This document shows, one piece after another, positions 17,553-28,057 of a stretch of 64,000 bases of DNA. The stretch spans positions 1 to 64,000 of the forward strand of contig JAOXSF010000040.1 in the NCBI GenBank assembly GCA_025800125.1, written 5' to 3'. The DNA is from Marinobacterium sp. (lineage in GTDB: Bacteria; Pseudomonadota; Gammaproteobacteria; Pseudomonadales; Balneatricaceae). The notes under the pieces are model-generated. The model worked only from the letters and a program-made list of their open reading frames with translations. It was not told the origin of the DNA and did no database searches. How positions within the stretch are numbered: position 1 is the stretch's first letter; each line of letters starts with the position of its first letter. The position numbers and the translations under genes are program-made.

Positions 17553-18668
17553 TTGATTATTTTCCGCTATATCTCCCGCGAAATACTCTTCAATATGCTG
17601 GCCGTCAGCTCGGTGTTGCTGGTGATTATCATGAGTGGCCGGTTTGTAAAATATCTGGCCAAAGCTGCTGCCGGTGAGCTGTCTCCTGAACTGGTCTTGC
17701 AGATTATGATGTTGCGCCTGCCGGGTTTTCTGGAGTTGATTCTGCCGTTAGGTCTGTTTCTTGGTATTTTGCTGGGTTATGGCAGGCTTTATCTGGAGAG
17801 TGAAATGGCGGTGCTCTATGCCAGCGGGATGAGCCAGCGACGCCTGATTGTGTATGCCATGGGGCCGGCATTGCTGGTGGCTGCGATGGTTGCTTCGTTC
17901 AGCCTTTATCTGACCCCGATGGGCACTCTGAAAATGTCACAATTGCTTGAACAGGCGGCGGCCCGTTCTCAGATTGAGACGATTACGCCAGGCCGCTTCC
18001 AGCGTTTTGATAATGGTGCTGTCAGCTATGTCGAAGGTGTCAATGATGGGCTGCTGGAGAGGGTGTTTTTTGCTCAGCCTGTTGACCATGATGGGCGTGT
18101 GGCGGTTGTACTGGCAGATGGTGGTCAGCGGCTGGTGCAGGCGGATGGTGGGCGTTTCCTTGTGCTGGACGATGGTGTTCGTTACGAAGGGGCTCCTGGC
18201 TGGGCAGACTATACCCGTACACGTTACGACCAGTACGGCGTACGTTTGAAAGATAGTGATGCCAGTCTGCAAACGACAGAAACCGAAACCCGTTCAACCA
18301 CAGAGCTCTGGCTGCTGGAGGATGCTGCCAGTGTTGCTCAGTTACAGTGGCGTTTTACTATTCCTGTACTGGCGTTGGTGGTAACGCTGATTGCGGTGCC
18401 GCTTGCCCGGGTGAATCCACGTCAGGGCCGTTATGCCCGGCTGGTACCCTCAATTCTTATCTACCTGCTTTATATTACTCTGCTTAGTGCTGCACGTAGC
18501 AATATTGAAGAAGGCAAAGCTGGTGCTGAGCTGATCTGGCTGGTGCATCTGATGTTTCTGATGCTGGCGGTCAATTTTATTATGCTGGGTAATTTCTGGG
18601 CCCGTCAGTTTAACCGTTTACCTGCTGTTAGCCTGAACAGTTTGCGTTTCTGGAGATCGACCAGATGA
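17553..18668 (+). CDS. lptF: LPS export system permease LptF
   Basis: 371 residues from TTG 17553, chosen because the resulting MIIFRYISREIL aligns with the E. coli LptF start. There are six predicted membrane segments (three N-terminal, three C-terminal) around a periplasmic jellyroll of about 110-260. RVNPRQGRYARLVPSIL near residue 290 is typical. With LptG it forms the membrane part of the LptB2FG transporter that extracts lipopolysaccharide from the inner membrane. Its stop overlaps the lptG start by 4 nt. Confidence 0.95.
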   Translation: MIIFRYISREILFNMLAVSSVLLVIIMSGRFVKYLAKAAAGELSPELVLQIMMLRLPGFLELILPLGLFLGILLGYGRLYLESEMAVLYASGMSQRRLIVYAMGPALLVAAMVASFSLYLTPMGTLKMSQLLEQAAARSQIETITPGRFQRFDNGAVSYVEGVNDGLLERVFFAQPVDHDGRVAVVLADGGQRLVQADGGRFLVLDDGVRYEGAPGWADYTRTRYDQYGVRLKDSDASLQTTETETRSTTELWLLEDAASVAQLQWRFTIPVLALVVTLIAVPLARVNPRQGRYARLVPSILIYLLYITLLSAARSNIEEGKAGAELIWLVHLMFLMLAVNFIMLGNFWARQFNRLPAVSLNSLRFWRSTR

Positions 18669-19723
18669 GAAAACTGGACCTCTATCTTGCCCGACATGTA
18701 CTGGGTGCCACGCTGGCGGTGTTACTTATTATTGGTGGCCTGGATGGGCTGTTTGCCCTGGTTGATCAGCTGGAAGACCTGACCGCGCAGTATCGTCTGT
18801 TTGATGCGATGCAGTATATCGCGCTGACCTTACCCGGCCGATTATATGAATTTATTCCCATGAGTGCGTTGATTGGTTGTCTGCTGGGGCTGGGGGCACT
18901 GGCTACCCATGCTGAGTTGACGGTTATGCGTGCTGCTGGTATTTCGGTAGGACGGATTATCTGGGGTGTGATGAAGCCAGTGCTGATGCTGGTACTGTTT
19001 GCTGTTGCACTGGGTGAGTTTGTGGTACCAACAGCAGAGCAGTCGGCAGAGAGTTTTCGTTCCTATCGCTTATCTGGTGATCGGGCGCTGGCTGTACGCG
19101 GTGTCTGGCATCGTGATGGTGAAACCTATATTCATATCAACTCAGTTGCTCGAGATGGGCAGCTGCATGGTGTTACCCGTTATGAGTTTGGGGATGATAA
19201 CCGCTTACTTCGAGCATCGTTTGCAACCTACGGCCATTATGTGGAAGGGGGATGGCAACTGGAAGCGATCAGAGAAACCCGTTTTGCTGAACAGCGTACG
19301 CAGGTTGCAGTGATGGATCAGGAGCATTGGGAAGTAGAGCTGACCCCTGAGCTGCTCAGTGCTGTGACCATTGACCCACTTGATCTGTCAATCAGTGGGC
19401 TGTGGCGTTATACCGATTACCTGAACCGACAGGGGCTCAGTGCCAGCAATTATGAATTGGCGTTCTGGAATAAAAGCCTGTTGCCCTTGAGCATTCTGGC
19501 ACTGGTGCTGGTTGCGGTGTCCTTTATTTTTGGTCCGCTGCGTAGTGTAACTGTAGGCCAGCGACTGGTCGCAGGCATTATTGTGGGGATGGTATTCAAG
19601 CTGGCGCAGGATATTCTCGGGCCGGCCAGTACTGTATTTGGTTTTCCGCCCGTGCTTTCAGTGTTGCTACCGATTGTAATCTGCCTGCTGGCAGGAAGCT
19701 GGCTATTGAAAAGGGCGGGGTAG
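18665..19723 (+). CDS. lptG: LPS export system permease LptG
   Basis: 352 residues. It has the same fold as LptF: three N-terminal membrane helices, a periplasmic jellyroll (about 105-255) and three C-terminal helices with FGPLRSVTVGQRLVAGIIVG. It starts MRKLDLYLARHVL, close to the family norm. The ATGA overlap with lptF indicates coupled translation and equal stoichiometry. lptB is elsewhere, as usual. Confidence 0.95.
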   Translation: MRKLDLYLARHVLGATLAVLLIIGGLDGLFALVDQLEDLTAQYRLFDAMQYIALTLPGRLYEFIPMSALIGCLLGLGALATHAELTVMRAAGISVGRIIWGVMKPVLMLVLFAVALGEFVVPTAEQSAESFRSYRLSGDRALAVRGVWHRDGETYIHINSVARDGQLHGVTRYEFGDDNRLLRASFATYGHYVEGGWQLEAIRETRFAEQRTQVAVMDQEHWEVELTPELLSAVTIDPLDLSISGLWRYTDYLNRQGLSASNYELAFWNKSLLPLSILALVLVAVSFIFGPLRSVTVGQRLVAGIIVGMVFKLAQDILGPASTVFGFPPVLSVLLPIVICLLAGSWLLKRAG

Positions 19724-19750
19724 ACCGCCCGTTATCTGGTTCTGTCAGGC

Positions 19751-20215
19751 TCAGTCTTTTTTCTTGCGATCCTTTTTGGGGAGTTCAACGACACAGGTGC
19801 CCGACAGGCGATCGTGCAGGCTCAGGCCGTCACGGTCGATAAACATCCACAGGTAGCCCAGCCCCAACGTGCCCCATGAGAGCATAGCTGAAATGTAGCG
19901 TAACAGTGCCTGCCACCAGGACAGCGCTGCACCTTCTGGTGTCTGTACACGTAGCCGCCATGCCTGTAATCCCAGGGTTTGACCGTTGCGAGTCCAGAAA
20001 AAGGCAAAGAACAGATAGGTGAGAATCAGCAAAACCGATTGTAACAGTGCGGGTTTCTCTACATCGGTTGATTCACCCTGATTGAATGCCACGGCAATAG
20101 CGCCAATCAGCATCCACAGAGCAACAGTGATCATGAAGTCATATAGCAGAGCGCCCAGCCGTCGAACAGGTGTAGCGGGACGGGTCTGGTCGAAACTTTC
20201 CGGAAACTGGCGCAC
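19751..20215 (-). CDS. RDD-family membrane protein
   Basis: 154 residues. It has the RDD-family arrangement: an N-terminal Arg and Asp segment (VRRLGALLYDFMITVALWMLIG), a second membrane helix with FWTRNGQTLGLQAWRLRV, and the C-terminal FIDRDGLSLHDRLSGTCVV. Three hydrophobic segments, inner membrane. RDD genes often sit beside lptFG in gammaproteobacteria. Function is not established here; some RDD proteins have been proposed as ion antiporters. Confidence 0.9.
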   Translation of the reverse strand: MRQFPESFDQTRPATPVRRLGALLYDFMITVALWMLIGAIAVAFNQGESTDVEKPALLQSVLLILTYLFFAFFWTRNGQTLGLQAWRLRVQTPEGAALSWWQALLRYISAMLSWGTLGLGYLWMFIDRDGLSLHDRLSGTCVVELPKKDRKKKD

Positions 20216-20306
20216 AGGAACCCTCGGATTGAACAGAATAATGTGGGAGTGTCTGAATCTGACAGGTCAGGAATGGTAACCTGTTGGAAACGAATCACAA
20301 AGATGT

Positions 20307-20332
20307 AAAAAAGGGTGCAATTGCACCCTTTT
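20307..20332 (-). terminator. Palindromic terminator after the SEL1 gene
   Basis: AAGGGTGCAA/TTGCACCCTT is a perfect 20-bp palindrome flanked by A and T runs, so it can work on either strand. It closes the minus-strand SEL1 gene, whose stop lies 44 nt away. Confidence 0.85.
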
Positions 20333-20375
20333 CTGAATTAGCCACATTCGGTTGTAGCCTGAAATAGCGTGATGC

Positions 20376-21179
20376 TTACTGGTAAGGCGTCACATACCGT
20401 GCTTTCAGTTCATCAGCCAGAGCGTCTGCACTGCGCTGTTCGCTCGCGTTCAGTTTCATTCTCAAGCGACGTTCAATGGCACTGGCGGTATCATTACCCA
20501 GCAGGGCTGCATTGTGCATCCATGCGTAAGCAGTAATGTTATGGTCGCGGCTCTGGTCAGCCCCAAGGTTATTGGAATACATGGTGCCAAGGAAAAACAT
20601 GGATTGGGTGTAGCCCTGGTCGGCCGCTTTGAGGTACCACTGTTCTGCAGTGCCGAAATCCTGTGCAACACCGGTACCAAAGTTATAGCTACGGGCCAGG
20701 TTATGCTGTGCAGAGACTAGCCCCTGGCGTGCAGCAGTCTGATACCAGCGGAAGGCTTCCTGTGGATTACGCTTGACGCCCTGGCCAAATTCGTACATTT
20801 CACCCAAACGATTCTGGTCAGTTGCAGAGCCATTCTGTGCACCAGGCTCGACCGTTTTCAGTTCCACAAGGTATTCGCGGTTTTTCAGCCGTCTGAGGCT
20901 GTTAACGGAACCCAGATGGCCCTGCGCTGCACCCTGGTCGTACAGTTTGCGAGCGCGACCTTCATCTGCTTTGACACCCCAGCCATTTTCATACATTTGG
21001 CCAACCATGTTCAGTGCATCAGGGTTGCCTTCTGCAGCTAGTGGAGCCAGTTCGGTCATTGCCGTGTTGTAGTCTTTGCTGTCGAAAGCGCGGGAGCCTT
21101 TACCCAGCTCGGCAGCTAGAACAGAACCTGCCTGCAGGCTCAGCAGCAAACTTGCTGCGAAAACGATCTTCTTACTCAT
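20376..21179 (-). CDS. Secreted SEL1-like (TPR) repeat protein
   Basis: 267 residues. The signal peptide spans about 1-22 (MSKKIVFAASLLLSLQAGSVLA). It is followed by about five SEL1 units with the A-x2-G-x2-x-A-Q-x-N/L-G pattern, for example NRLGEMYEFGQGVKRNPQEA and HNLARSYNFGTGVAQDFGTA. Such proteins are periplasmic or outer-membrane scaffolds for protein-protein contacts. It stands alone with its own terminator; the partner is unknown. Confidence 0.88.
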   Translation of the reverse strand: MSKKIVFAASLLLSLQAGSVLAAELGKGSRAFDSKDYNTAMTELAPLAAEGNPDALNMVGQMYENGWGVKADEGRARKLYDQGAAQGHLGSVNSLRRLKNREYLVELKTVEPGAQNGSATDQNRLGEMYEFGQGVKRNPQEAFRWYQTAARQGLVSAQHNLARSYNFGTGVAQDFGTAEQWYLKAADQGYTQSMFFLGTMYSNNLGADQSRDHNITAYAWMHNAALLGNDTASAIERRLRMKLNASEQRSADALADELKARYVTPYQ

Positions 21180-21625
21180 GGTACTCAGTTACCCGTTATC
21201 AGTGCGAGTAGAACAGACGCTGCATTATACCGATGCCAGACTGGGGGGAAAAACGTACAGTCGTAAAAAAGCAGTCCGGTACAGGGAAAGATGCTTCTGT
21301 ATTGATAACCGTCAGGTTGAAAAGTGGTCTGATAATACCCTGTATGCAGCATCGACCGGGCGCTGATTGTATGCTTATACATAAGTTATGGCTAATGTTT
21401 GTTGCTGTTTGCATAGTGTTTATAAGGCCTTTAGTGTATTCATTCTTATAAAGAACCAGGGGGATAATGATAGTTATGCAGGCGTGCTACTGCGGTAATC
21501 TGGCCATTGCTGATGTCCCGTTTTACAGAGTGAGCCGCTGGAGTATCTATCAATAAGGTCCGTTCCTGATGGATTGAACGACTCATTCATATTGATGGAT
21601 CTGAACCTGTTGAACCGGAGTTCAT
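21180..21625. other. Intergenic region between the SEL1 gene and an MCP gene
   Basis: Divergent promoter region. No gene supported. I looked for a flagellar sigma-28 promoter for the MCP; TAAAG at 21452 followed by GGATAA has the wrong spacing. No other signal was found. Confidence 0.4.
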
Positions 21626-23260
21626 ATGAATAACCTTTCTATTCGTGCCAAATTAATACTGACATCAACGTTACCAATTATCGGTTTGCTGGTGATCGTA
21701 TCGACAGCACTGTTTCAGTTAAAAGAGATTAATGCCGGCGTTGATCGGATCTATAAAGATCGAGTCGTTCCACTGGAAGATCTGAAAAAAATTGCAGATG
21801 ACTATGCCGTACTGGTTATTGATGCAGTTAATAAAGCAAATGCAGGACTGATGCCTGCTCAGGAGGCCGCCCAGGCAATAAGACAGGCGCGTTTTGAAAT
21901 AGATGATGTCTGGCAGCGTTATATGGCAACGGAGTTGACTGTCGAGGAAGCAGGGCTTGCCAGAGATGCGCAAACGCTGTTTGTTGCTGCCAACCGTGAT
22001 ATTGACAGTGCAGCACAGACATTGCAGCGTTTTGCTGCATCAGGCCAGGTTGCCAAGGGCCAGCTGGCAGAGTTTGATGGCCCTCTCTACCGTACCGTTG
22101 ATCCGATCAGTGAAAAGATTACCGAACTGGTTAATCTGCAATTGCGAGTAGCAGGGGAAGAGCGAGACCGCGTTGAAGCTGCATATGAACATCAGCTGGT
22201 GGTATTGATTATTGCCAGCCTGGGCATTGTTGCAACACTGATTGTTCTGTCTGCAGCGGTGTATCGTTCTGTACGTCAGCCGCTGGATCAGATGCGTCAG
22301 ACAATGGAGCGTATCGCCACGGATTCCGACCTGACAGTCAAAGTAGAGGTGAAAGGTGAGAATGAACTTGCCAGTATTTCCCGCAGCTTTAATGCCATGG
22401 TTGAACAGATGCGTCACCTGATCGGTCAGATTTCAGGTGCAACGGGTCAGCTGGCCGATTCTGCTGGACGTATGACGCAAATCAGTATGCAGGCAAACGA
22501 AGGCATAAATGCACAACGTGCAGAGATAGAGCAAGTTGCAGCGGCTATGAATGAGATGGTTGCTACAGCACAGGATGTTGCCCGTAATGCTGGTAGTGCT
22601 GATAACGAGGCGCGTGATACTCAGACCCAGGCGGATCGTGGACAATCCATTGTTGATGAAGCGGTAACGGCGACCAATGACCTTGTGGTTGATGTAGAGC
22701 ATGTGTCTGAACGTATCCGTACTCTGGAATCTGATAGTGATAGCATCGGTTCGGTGGTTGATGTGATCAAAGAGATCGCTGAGCAGACGAATCTGCTGGC
22801 ACTTAACGCAGCCATTGAGGCGGCACGTGCGGGTGAGCAGGGACGAGGGTTTGCGGTCGTTGCGGATGAAGTGCGTACCTTGGCACAGCGTACCCAGACT
22901 TCAACCCAGGAAATTCAGGAAGCGATTGAGCGTCTGCAGGAAGGTACACGCAATGCGGTGTCGGCAATGGAAAATGGCCAGAGCCGGGCGCAGAATGCAG
23001 GTGCCAGAGCCCAGGAAGCGGGAGAAGCGTTGCAGGTAATTGCAACCGCTGTAGGTAGCATTACAGATATGAATGCGCAGATTGCCAGTGCATCTGAAGA
23101 GCAGACCAGTGTCTCGGAAGAGATCAACCGTTCACTTGTGACTATCCACGATGCTTCTAACCATTCAGCTGAGGGGGCTGAGAATATCGCCCAGGCCAGT
23201 GAGGAGCTGTCCCGTCTGTCCGGTGATTTACAAGGGTTGGTAGCCCGTTTCCGGGTCTGA
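21626..23260 (+). CDS. Methyl-accepting chemotaxis protein with four-helix-bundle sensor
   Basis: 544 residues. TM1 is about 10-30 ([20 protein letters not shown]). The periplasmic helical 4HB_MCP-type sensor spans about 31-190, TM2 about 191-212, then a HAMP ([20 protein letters not shown]...) and an MCP signalling domain with the tip [20 protein letters not shown] around 385-405. It lacks a C-terminal CheR-docking pentapeptide (ends VARFRV). It is a single-gene unit closed by a strong terminator, so it probably serves a chemosensory array encoded elsewhere. Ligand unknown. Confidence 0.94.
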   Translation: MNNLSIRAKLILTSTLPIIGLLVIVSTALFQLKEINAGVDRIYKDRVVPLEDLKKIADDYAVLVIDAVNKANAGLMPAQEAAQAIRQARFEIDDVWQRYMATELTVEEAGLARDAQTLFVAANRDIDSAAQTLQRFAASGQVAKGQLAEFDGPLYRTVDPISEKITELVNLQLRVAGEERDRVEAAYEHQLVVLIIASLGIVATLIVLSAAVYRSVRQPLDQMRQTMERIATDSDLTVKVEVKGENELASISRSFNAMVEQMRHLIGQISGATGQLADSAGRMTQISMQANEGINAQRAEIEQVAAAMNEMVATAQDVARNAGSADNEARDTQTQADRGQSIVDEAVTATNDLVVDVEHVSERIRTLESDSDSIGSVVDVIKEIAEQTNLLALNAAIEAARAGEQGRGFAVVADEVRTLAQRTQTSTQEIQEAIERLQEGTRNAVSAMENGQSRAQNAGARAQEAGEALQVIATAVGSITDMNAQIASASEEQTSVSEEINRSLVTIHDASNHSAEGAENIAQASEELSRLSGDLQGLVARFRV

Positions 23261-23308
23261 TTTTACAGGCGGCTGGCTCCACAAAAGCAGCCTGTTAAAA
23301 GCTGCCGC

Positions 23309-23350
23309 AAAAAACGGCCCATCACCCGCTCAGGTGATGGGCCGTTTTTG
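23309..23350. terminator. Bidirectional terminator between MCP and gloA
   Basis: A 16-bp stem (23311-23326 with 23333-23348) has a 6-nt loop and A/T tails on both sides. It serves the convergent MCP (+) and gloA (-) genes. Confidence 0.93.
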
Positions 23351-23363
23351 TGTATAAAGGGCT

Positions 23364-23756
23364 TCAGTCATTACGATCTGTGCCCAGCAACTCAATCATA
23401 TAGCCGTCCGGGTCTTTTACGAATGCCAGTACTGTGGTGCTGTGTTGCATTGGCCCGGCTTCGCGCACGACTTCGCCACCGCGCGCTTTTATCGCATCGC
23501 AGGCGGCGTAAACATCATCTACTTCGATGGCGATGTGTCCATATGCTGTACCCAGCTCGTAGCTGTCGGTGTCCCAGTTATGAGTAAGTTCCAGTGCTGT
23601 ATTTTCGCTTTCATCACCATAGCCGAGAAAGGCAAGAGTGAATTTACCTTCCGGGTAATCTTTGCTGCGTAGTAACGTCATGCCAAGCACGTTGGTATAA
23701 AAATCAATGGAGCGTTGCAGATCAGTAACACGCAGCATGGTGTGCAGAAGTCGCAT
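23364..23756 (-). CDS. gloA: Lactoylglutathione lyase (glyoxalase I)
   Basis: 130 residues, start [26 protein letters not shown]. It converts the hemithioacetal of methylglyoxal and glutathione to S-lactoylglutathione. Metal ligands of the short (Ni-type) class are visible: His5, a Glu in [10 protein letters not shown], His in GHIAIEVDD and Glu in GYMIELL. It is a stand-alone gene with a shared terminator. Confidence 0.95.
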   Translation of the reverse strand: MRLLHTMLRVTDLQRSIDFYTNVLGMTLLRSKDYPEGKFTLAFLGYGDESENTALELTHNWDTDSYELGTAYGHIAIEVDDVYAACDAIKARGGEVVREAGPMQHSTTVLAFVKDPDGYMIELLGTDRND

Positions 23757-24055
23757 GATAGTGTTGTCCTCGTCATTAAAAGCGGGCGTTGCTTTGGTAA
23801 CTCTAAGCCTTGGTAACTCCAGCTCTTTGCTAGCTGTCAGCCATTATCGTTTTGAGCCTTCATCACAGTAACGTATTGTAACCTGCCCTTTCAGAGAATT
23901 ATTCAGCCTGAATCTGGCTTTATGTTTCATCGGCGTAATTGCAGAATTGCTGTTACTACACCATTGGCAGTCGCTGCCACAGACGCTAAGGTTAGGGGGC
24001 TTGCCAGGTTGTATTCGGCCGGGCTGATTTCCTGCTTCTGCACGGAGGGATACTG
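23757..24055. other. Intergenic region between gloA and the phasin gene
   Basis: About 300 nt without a supported gene. The divergent promoters of gloA and the phasin are expected here; no clear hexamers or repeats were noted. Confidence 0.35.
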
Positions 24056-24403
24056 ATGTTCCAGGATATGACCAGAGCCGTGAACCAGTCAATAGAGCCA
24101 CTGCGTGACCTGATAATGATTCAGACGCGTATGCTGGAGCAGTTGACCCGTCAGCAGCTTGAATGCAATCGTGCCTGCATTGAATCCACTCTGGCGCAGG
24201 GGCGAGAGTTACAGCGCTGTCGCAGCGCGAAAGAATTGCTGGCATTGCAATCAGCGTATGCCAATGAACTCGAAAGCCATTTGCGCGAGACCGGTGAGCG
24301 CAACCTGCAAGTACTGGCGCAGGCGCGCGATAATCTTGAACAGCTGACCCAGGACTCCTTTGATGCCTTTGCCAGTCGGGATGAGCAGGGCAATATCTCA
24401 TAG
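24056..24403 (+). CDS. Phasin-family protein
   Basis: 115 residues, entirely helical and amphipathic (MFQDMTRAVNQSIEPLRDLIMIQTRMLEQLTRQQLE split over helix 1). This fits the phasin_2 family that coats polyhydroxyalkanoate granules. GGAGG is not strong, but the start follows a purine-rich stretch (CACGGAGGGATACTG). No PHA synthase is in the window, so a granule role is inferred from family only. Confidence 0.75.
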   Translation: MFQDMTRAVNQSIEPLRDLIMIQTRMLEQLTRQQLECNRACIESTLAQGRELQRCRSAKELLALQSAYANELESHLRETGERNLQVLAQARDNLEQLTQDSFDAFASRDEQGNIS

Positions 24404-24529
24404 GCTGTGGTGGTAGATGAGGTCGGCGCAAGCAGAAACCTGTGCCCTTTTCAGGTATGATGGCCCGCCGCGTGCTGGACGCTTCTGTTCGGTCTCTACT
24501 TCTCAGATTTATAAGGATTCTATGCCGCT

Positions 24530-25054
24530 ATGAATGCTCCCATCGGTCTTTACTTCGCTTCAACCACTGGTAATACCGCAGATGTTGCACAGCTGCTGGC
24601 CGAACGTCTGGGGCACGAACAAGTGGCTTTACATGATCTTGCAGCGGATGGTCTGGCACATATGGAGTCATACTCACAGCTGATTATGGGTATTCCGACC
24701 TGGGACTTTGGTGAGTTGCAGGAAGACTGGCTGGAGTTGTGGCCGGAGCTTGAAGAGATGGACTTTTCTGGTAAGCAGGTTGCGTTGTTCGGGCTGGGCG
24801 ATCAGATAGGATACGGTGAGTGGTTTCTGGATGCGATGGGTTTGCTACATGACCTGTTGCAGGCACGTGGTGCAACGTTGTGTGGTTATACTTCGATTGC
24901 AGGGTTTACTTTTGAAGCGTCTAAGGCGCTGAGCAGTGATGGTCAGCAGTTTGTTGGTATGGCGATTGATGAAGATGGCCAGCATGGCGAAACTGAAGAG
25001 CGTGTTGATAACTGGGCTACACAGTTACAGGATGAATTCTGTCTGCAAAACTGA
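24530..25054 (+). CDS. Flavodoxin (FldB-like)
   Basis: 174 residues. The FMN-phosphate loop ASTTGNTADVAQ is at 10-21, aromatic FMN stackers lie in GIPTWDFGELQEDW, and FGLGDQIGYGEWF is typical of long-chain flavodoxins. It is a cytosolic low-potential electron carrier. The nearest named relative by length and sequence is E. coli FldB. It is followed by an intergenic 16-nt tandem repeat. Confidence 0.93.
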   Translation: MNAPIGLYFASTTGNTADVAQLLAERLGHEQVALHDLAADGLAHMESYSQLIMGIPTWDFGELQEDWLELWPELEEMDFSGKQVALFGLGDQIGYGEWFLDAMGLLHDLLQARGATLCGYTSIAGFTFEASKALSSDGQQFVGMAIDEDGQHGETEERVDNWATQLQDEFCLQN

Positions 25055-25063
25055 ACCGATAGC

Positions 25064-25127
25064 TTGCTTCTGACTACATTTGCTTCTGGCTACATTTGCT
25101 TCTGACTACATTCACATCTGATTACAC
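25064..25127. repeat. 16-nt tandem repeat x4 between flavodoxin and prfB
   Basis: TTGCTTCTGACTACAT occurs at 25064 and 25096. A one-mismatch copy is at 25080 and a diverged copy at 25112. Confidence 0.9.
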
Positions 25128-25259
25128 TGCTGACATTTGTCATAGGTATCTGTAGTCGCGGTAAAGCATGGTTTTCCAGTCCGGTGATGATTTAAACAGT
25201 CGTCGGATTCCGTTAAACTATGCCCCCTTTCTCCAACCCTTGAGTGTGTGATCGATACG

Positions 25260-26354
25260 ATGGAAGTCAATCCGATTATTAACGGCCTCAACGATATTCG
25301 TGAGCGTACCGAAACCCTGCGTGGCTATCTGGATTATGATGGCAAGAAAGAGCGTCTGGAAGAGGTAACCCGTGAGCTGGAAGATCCGGCGGTATGGAAT
25401 GACCCTGAGTACGCCCAGAAACTGGGTAAAGAACGTTCCACACTGGAAGGCGTTGTATCCACCATTGATAACCTGACCGGCGGTGTTGATGATACCCGCG
25501 ATCTGCTGGATATGGCGGTTGAAGAGGACGACGAAGATACCGTTGCCGAGGTGGAAGAAGAGCTGAACAGCCTGATGGCACAGCTGGAGCAACTGGAGTT
25601 CCGTCGTATGTTTGCCGGTGAAGCCGATGGTAACAATGCCTTCCTGGATATTCAGGCGGGCTCCGGTGGTACCGAAGCTCAGGACTGGGCAGATATGATG
25701 TTGCGTATGTACTTGCGCTGGGGTGAAGCCAAAGGCTTCAAGACCGAGCTGCTGGAAGTGTCAGCCGGTGAAGTTGCGGGTATCAAGTCCGCGACTATCC
25801 GCTTTGAAGGCGAGTATGCGTTCGGCTGGCTGCGCACTGAAACCGGTGTACACCGTCTGGTGCGTAAGTCGCCATTCGACTCCGGCGGTCGTCGCCACAC
25901 CTCTTTCTCCTCCGTATTCGTCTCCCCTGAGATCGACGATAACGTAGAGATCGATATCAACCCGGCCGATCTGCGTGTTGACGTATACCGTGCTTCCGGT
26001 GCCGGTGGTCAGCACGTAAACCGTACCGAATCTGCGGTACGTATTACCCACGGCCCGTCCGGTATTGTGGTGCAGTCGCAGAGCCAGCGCTCGCAGCACC
26101 AGAACAAAGACACCTGTATGAAGCAACTGCGTGCAAAACTGTACGAGATGGAGATGCTCAAGCGCTCCGCTGCTGCGCAGGAGCAGGAAGACAACAAAGC
26201 TGATATAGGCTGGGGCAGCCAGATCCGCTCCTACGTACTGGATGACCAGCGCATTAAGGATCTGCGTACCAATGTGCAGTCCAGCAATTGTGACAAGGTA
26301 CTGGATGGTGATCTGGACCTGTTTATTGAAGCCAGCCTGAAAGCAGGTCTGTAA
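25260..26354 (+). CDS. prfB: Peptide chain release factor 2, no programmed frameshift
   Basis: 364 residues from ATG 25260, giving [10 protein letters not shown], which aligns with MFEINPVNNR of E. coli RF2; GTG 25248 is an alternative. The GGQ motif is in [17 protein letters not shown]2 reads UGA/UAA stops. In most bacteria codon 25-26 is CUU-UGA and needs a +1 shift; here the same place (25329-25334) reads CTG GAT in frame, giving RGYLDYD without a stop. It is followed by lysS 88 nt downstream, the common prfB-lysS pair. Confidence 0.95.
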   Translation: MEVNPIINGLNDIRERTETLRGYLDYDGKKERLEEVTRELEDPAVWNDPEYAQKLGKERSTLEGVVSTIDNLTGGVDDTRDLLDMAVEEDDEDTVAEVEEELNSLMAQLEQLEFRRMFAGEADGNNAFLDIQAGSGGTEAQDWADMMLRMYLRWGEAKGFKTELLEVSAGEVAGIKSATIRFEGEYAFGWLRTETGVHRLVRKSPFDSGGRRHTSFSSVFVSPEIDDNVEIDINPADLRVDVYRASGAGGQHVNRTESAVRITHGPSGIVVQSQSQRSQHQNKDTCMKQLRAKLYEMEMLKRSAAAQEQEDNKADIGWGSQIRSYVLDDQRIKDLRTNVQSSNCDKVLDGDLDLFIEASLKAGL

Positions 26355-26442
26355 TAGCGCCTGCCATACGGGCTTGCGCTTCGCAGGCCTGTTATTTACC
26401 CGATTGATATAAACCGAATTGAACAGAAAGGTAGGCACCACG

Positions 26443-27915
26443 ATGTCTGACAACACTCAGCCACAAGATGAAAACCGTTTGATCGCCGAGCGCCGTGAAA
26501 AACTGGCTGCCCTGCGTAAAGCGGGTAACGCTTTCCCGAACAGCTTCCGTCGTGACAGTTATGCACAGGACTTGCAGGACAAATACGGCGAGATGAGCAA
26601 AGAGGAGCTGGCTGAAGCAGGTATCAAGGTAAGCATTGCTGGTCGTGTGATGCTGAATCGTGGTGCCTTCGGTGTCATTCAGGATATGACAGGTCGTATT
26701 CAGTTCTATGTGAACAAAGATGCCCGTCCATTTGCCAAAGGTCTGGACCTGGGCGACATCATCGGCGTGACCGGTGAGCTGCACAAATCTGGCAAAGGCG
26801 ACCTGTATGTAGATATGGGTGAGTATCAGCTACTTACCAAAAACCTGCGTCCATTGCCTGACAAGCACAAAGGCCTGCAGGACACCGAGATGCGCTACCG
26901 TCAGCGCTACGTTGATCTGATTACCAACGACGAATCTCGTCGTGTGTTCCAGATCCGCTCCCAGATTGTATCCGGTATCCGTAAGTTCCTGGAAGATCGT
27001 CGCTTCGTTGAAGCGGAAACACCGATGCTGCAGGTGATTCCGGGCGGTGCATCTGCACGTCCATTTATCACCCACCACAATGCGCTGGATCGCGACATGT
27101 ACCTGCGTATCGCACCAGAACTGTACCTCAAGCGTCTGGTTGTGGGCGGTGTTGAGCGTGTGTTCGAGATCAACCGTAACTTCCGTAACGAAGGTCTCTC
27201 TACTCGCCATAACCCTGAATTCACCATGTTGGAGTTCTACCAGGCGTACGCTGACTTCAATGATCTGATGGATCTGACTGAAGAGATGCTGCGCAAGCTG
27301 GCCAACGATGTATTGGGTACTACGACGCTGACTTACCAGGGCGAAGAATACGACCTGGGTGCGCCGTTTACTCGTATCAGCGTATTCGATTCTATCCTGC
27401 ACTATAACCCTGAGCTGAGTGCATCTGATATCGATAATCCAGAGTCTGCACGTGCTGTGGCTGAGAAGCTGGGTATCCCGCTGAAAGACAGCTACGGTCT
27501 GGGTAAAGTGCAGATCGAGATTTTCGAGAAGACTGTAGAAGATCGTCTGTCTCAGCCAACATTCATTACTGAGTACCCGGCTGAGGTGTCTCCGCTGGCG
27601 CGTCGTAACGACAATGATCCGTCTATTACTGACCGTTTTGAGTTCTTTATCGGTGGCCGTGAAGTGGCGAATGGCTTCTCGGAGCTTAACGACTCTGAAG
27701 ACCAGGCCGAGCGTTTCAAGGCTCAGGTCGCTGAGAAAGACGCAGGTGATGATGAAGCGATGCACTACGATGATGACTACATCAATGCACTGGAATACGG
27801 CCTGCCACCAACAGCGGGTGAAGGTATCGGTATTGATCGCCTGGTGATGTTCTTTGCCGATTGCGACTCTATTCGTGACGTTATTCTGTTCCCGGCAATG
27901 CGCCCTCGAGGCTGA
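26443..27915 (+). CDS. lysS: Lysyl-tRNA synthetase, class II
   Basis: 490 residues from ATG 26443; a TTG at 26419 would only add MNRKVGTT. It has an N-terminal OB-fold anticodon-binding domain (about 60-150) and a class II catalytic core with motif 2 [20 protein letters not shown] and motif 3 [11 protein letters not shown] near the C-terminus. It charges tRNA-Lys. It lies in an operon with prfB and is terminated by a hairpin 18 nt past the stop. Confidence 0.97.
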   Translation: MSDNTQPQDENRLIAERREKLAALRKAGNAFPNSFRRDSYAQDLQDKYGEMSKEELAEAGIKVSIAGRVMLNRGAFGVIQDMTGRIQFYVNKDARPFAKGLDLGDIIGVTGELHKSGKGDLYVDMGEYQLLTKNLRPLPDKHKGLQDTEMRYRQRYVDLITNDESRRVFQIRSQIVSGIRKFLEDRRFVEAETPMLQVIPGGASARPFITHHNALDRDMYLRIAPELYLKRLVVGGVERVFEINRNFRNEGLSTRHNPEFTMLEFYQAYADFNDLMDLTEEMLRKLANDVLGTTTLTYQGEEYDLGAPFTRISVFDSILHYNPELSASDIDNPESARAVAEKLGIPLKDSYGLGKVQIEIFEKTVEDRLSQPTFITEYPAEVSPLARRNDNDPSITDRFEFFIGGREVANGFSELNDSEDQAERFKAQVAEKDAGDDEAMHYDDDYINALEYGLPPTAGEGIGIDRLVMFFADCDSIRDVILFPAMRPRG

Positions 27916-27933
27916 TTATTGGTAGGATGCTGG

Positions 27934-27960
27934 AAAAGCCGCGCTTGTCGCGGTTTTTTT
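27934..27960 (+). terminator. Terminator of prfB-lysS
   Basis: AAAAGCCGCG / CGCGGTTTTTTT with a 5-nt loop and a U-tract of seven. Confidence 0.9.
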
Positions 27961-28057
27961 GTGTCTGTAGGTTTTCGGTTGAAGATTGTGGCAGGTACTG
28001 ATTAGCCTGCTTCAGGTATGCTGTGAGCCTACTGTTGTCCGGGGTATGGAGAACACT

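Noticed and set aside
21452..21470. Possible sigma-28 promoter (TAAAG then GGATAA) before the MCP gene
   Set aside because: Spacing is about 10 nt instead of about 15, and GCCGATAA is not matched.
23844..24431. 195-codon minus-strand frame across the phasin gene
   Set aside because: Pro/Arg/His/Cys-rich shadow composition; it covers the phasin gene, which has a natural helical protein.
26830..27765. Long open frame (311 codons) on the minus strand opposite lysS
   Set aside because: It lies fully inside lysS, which has all synthetase motifs. The mirror frame stays open because of the codon bias of a highly expressed gene, and its protein has no domain character.
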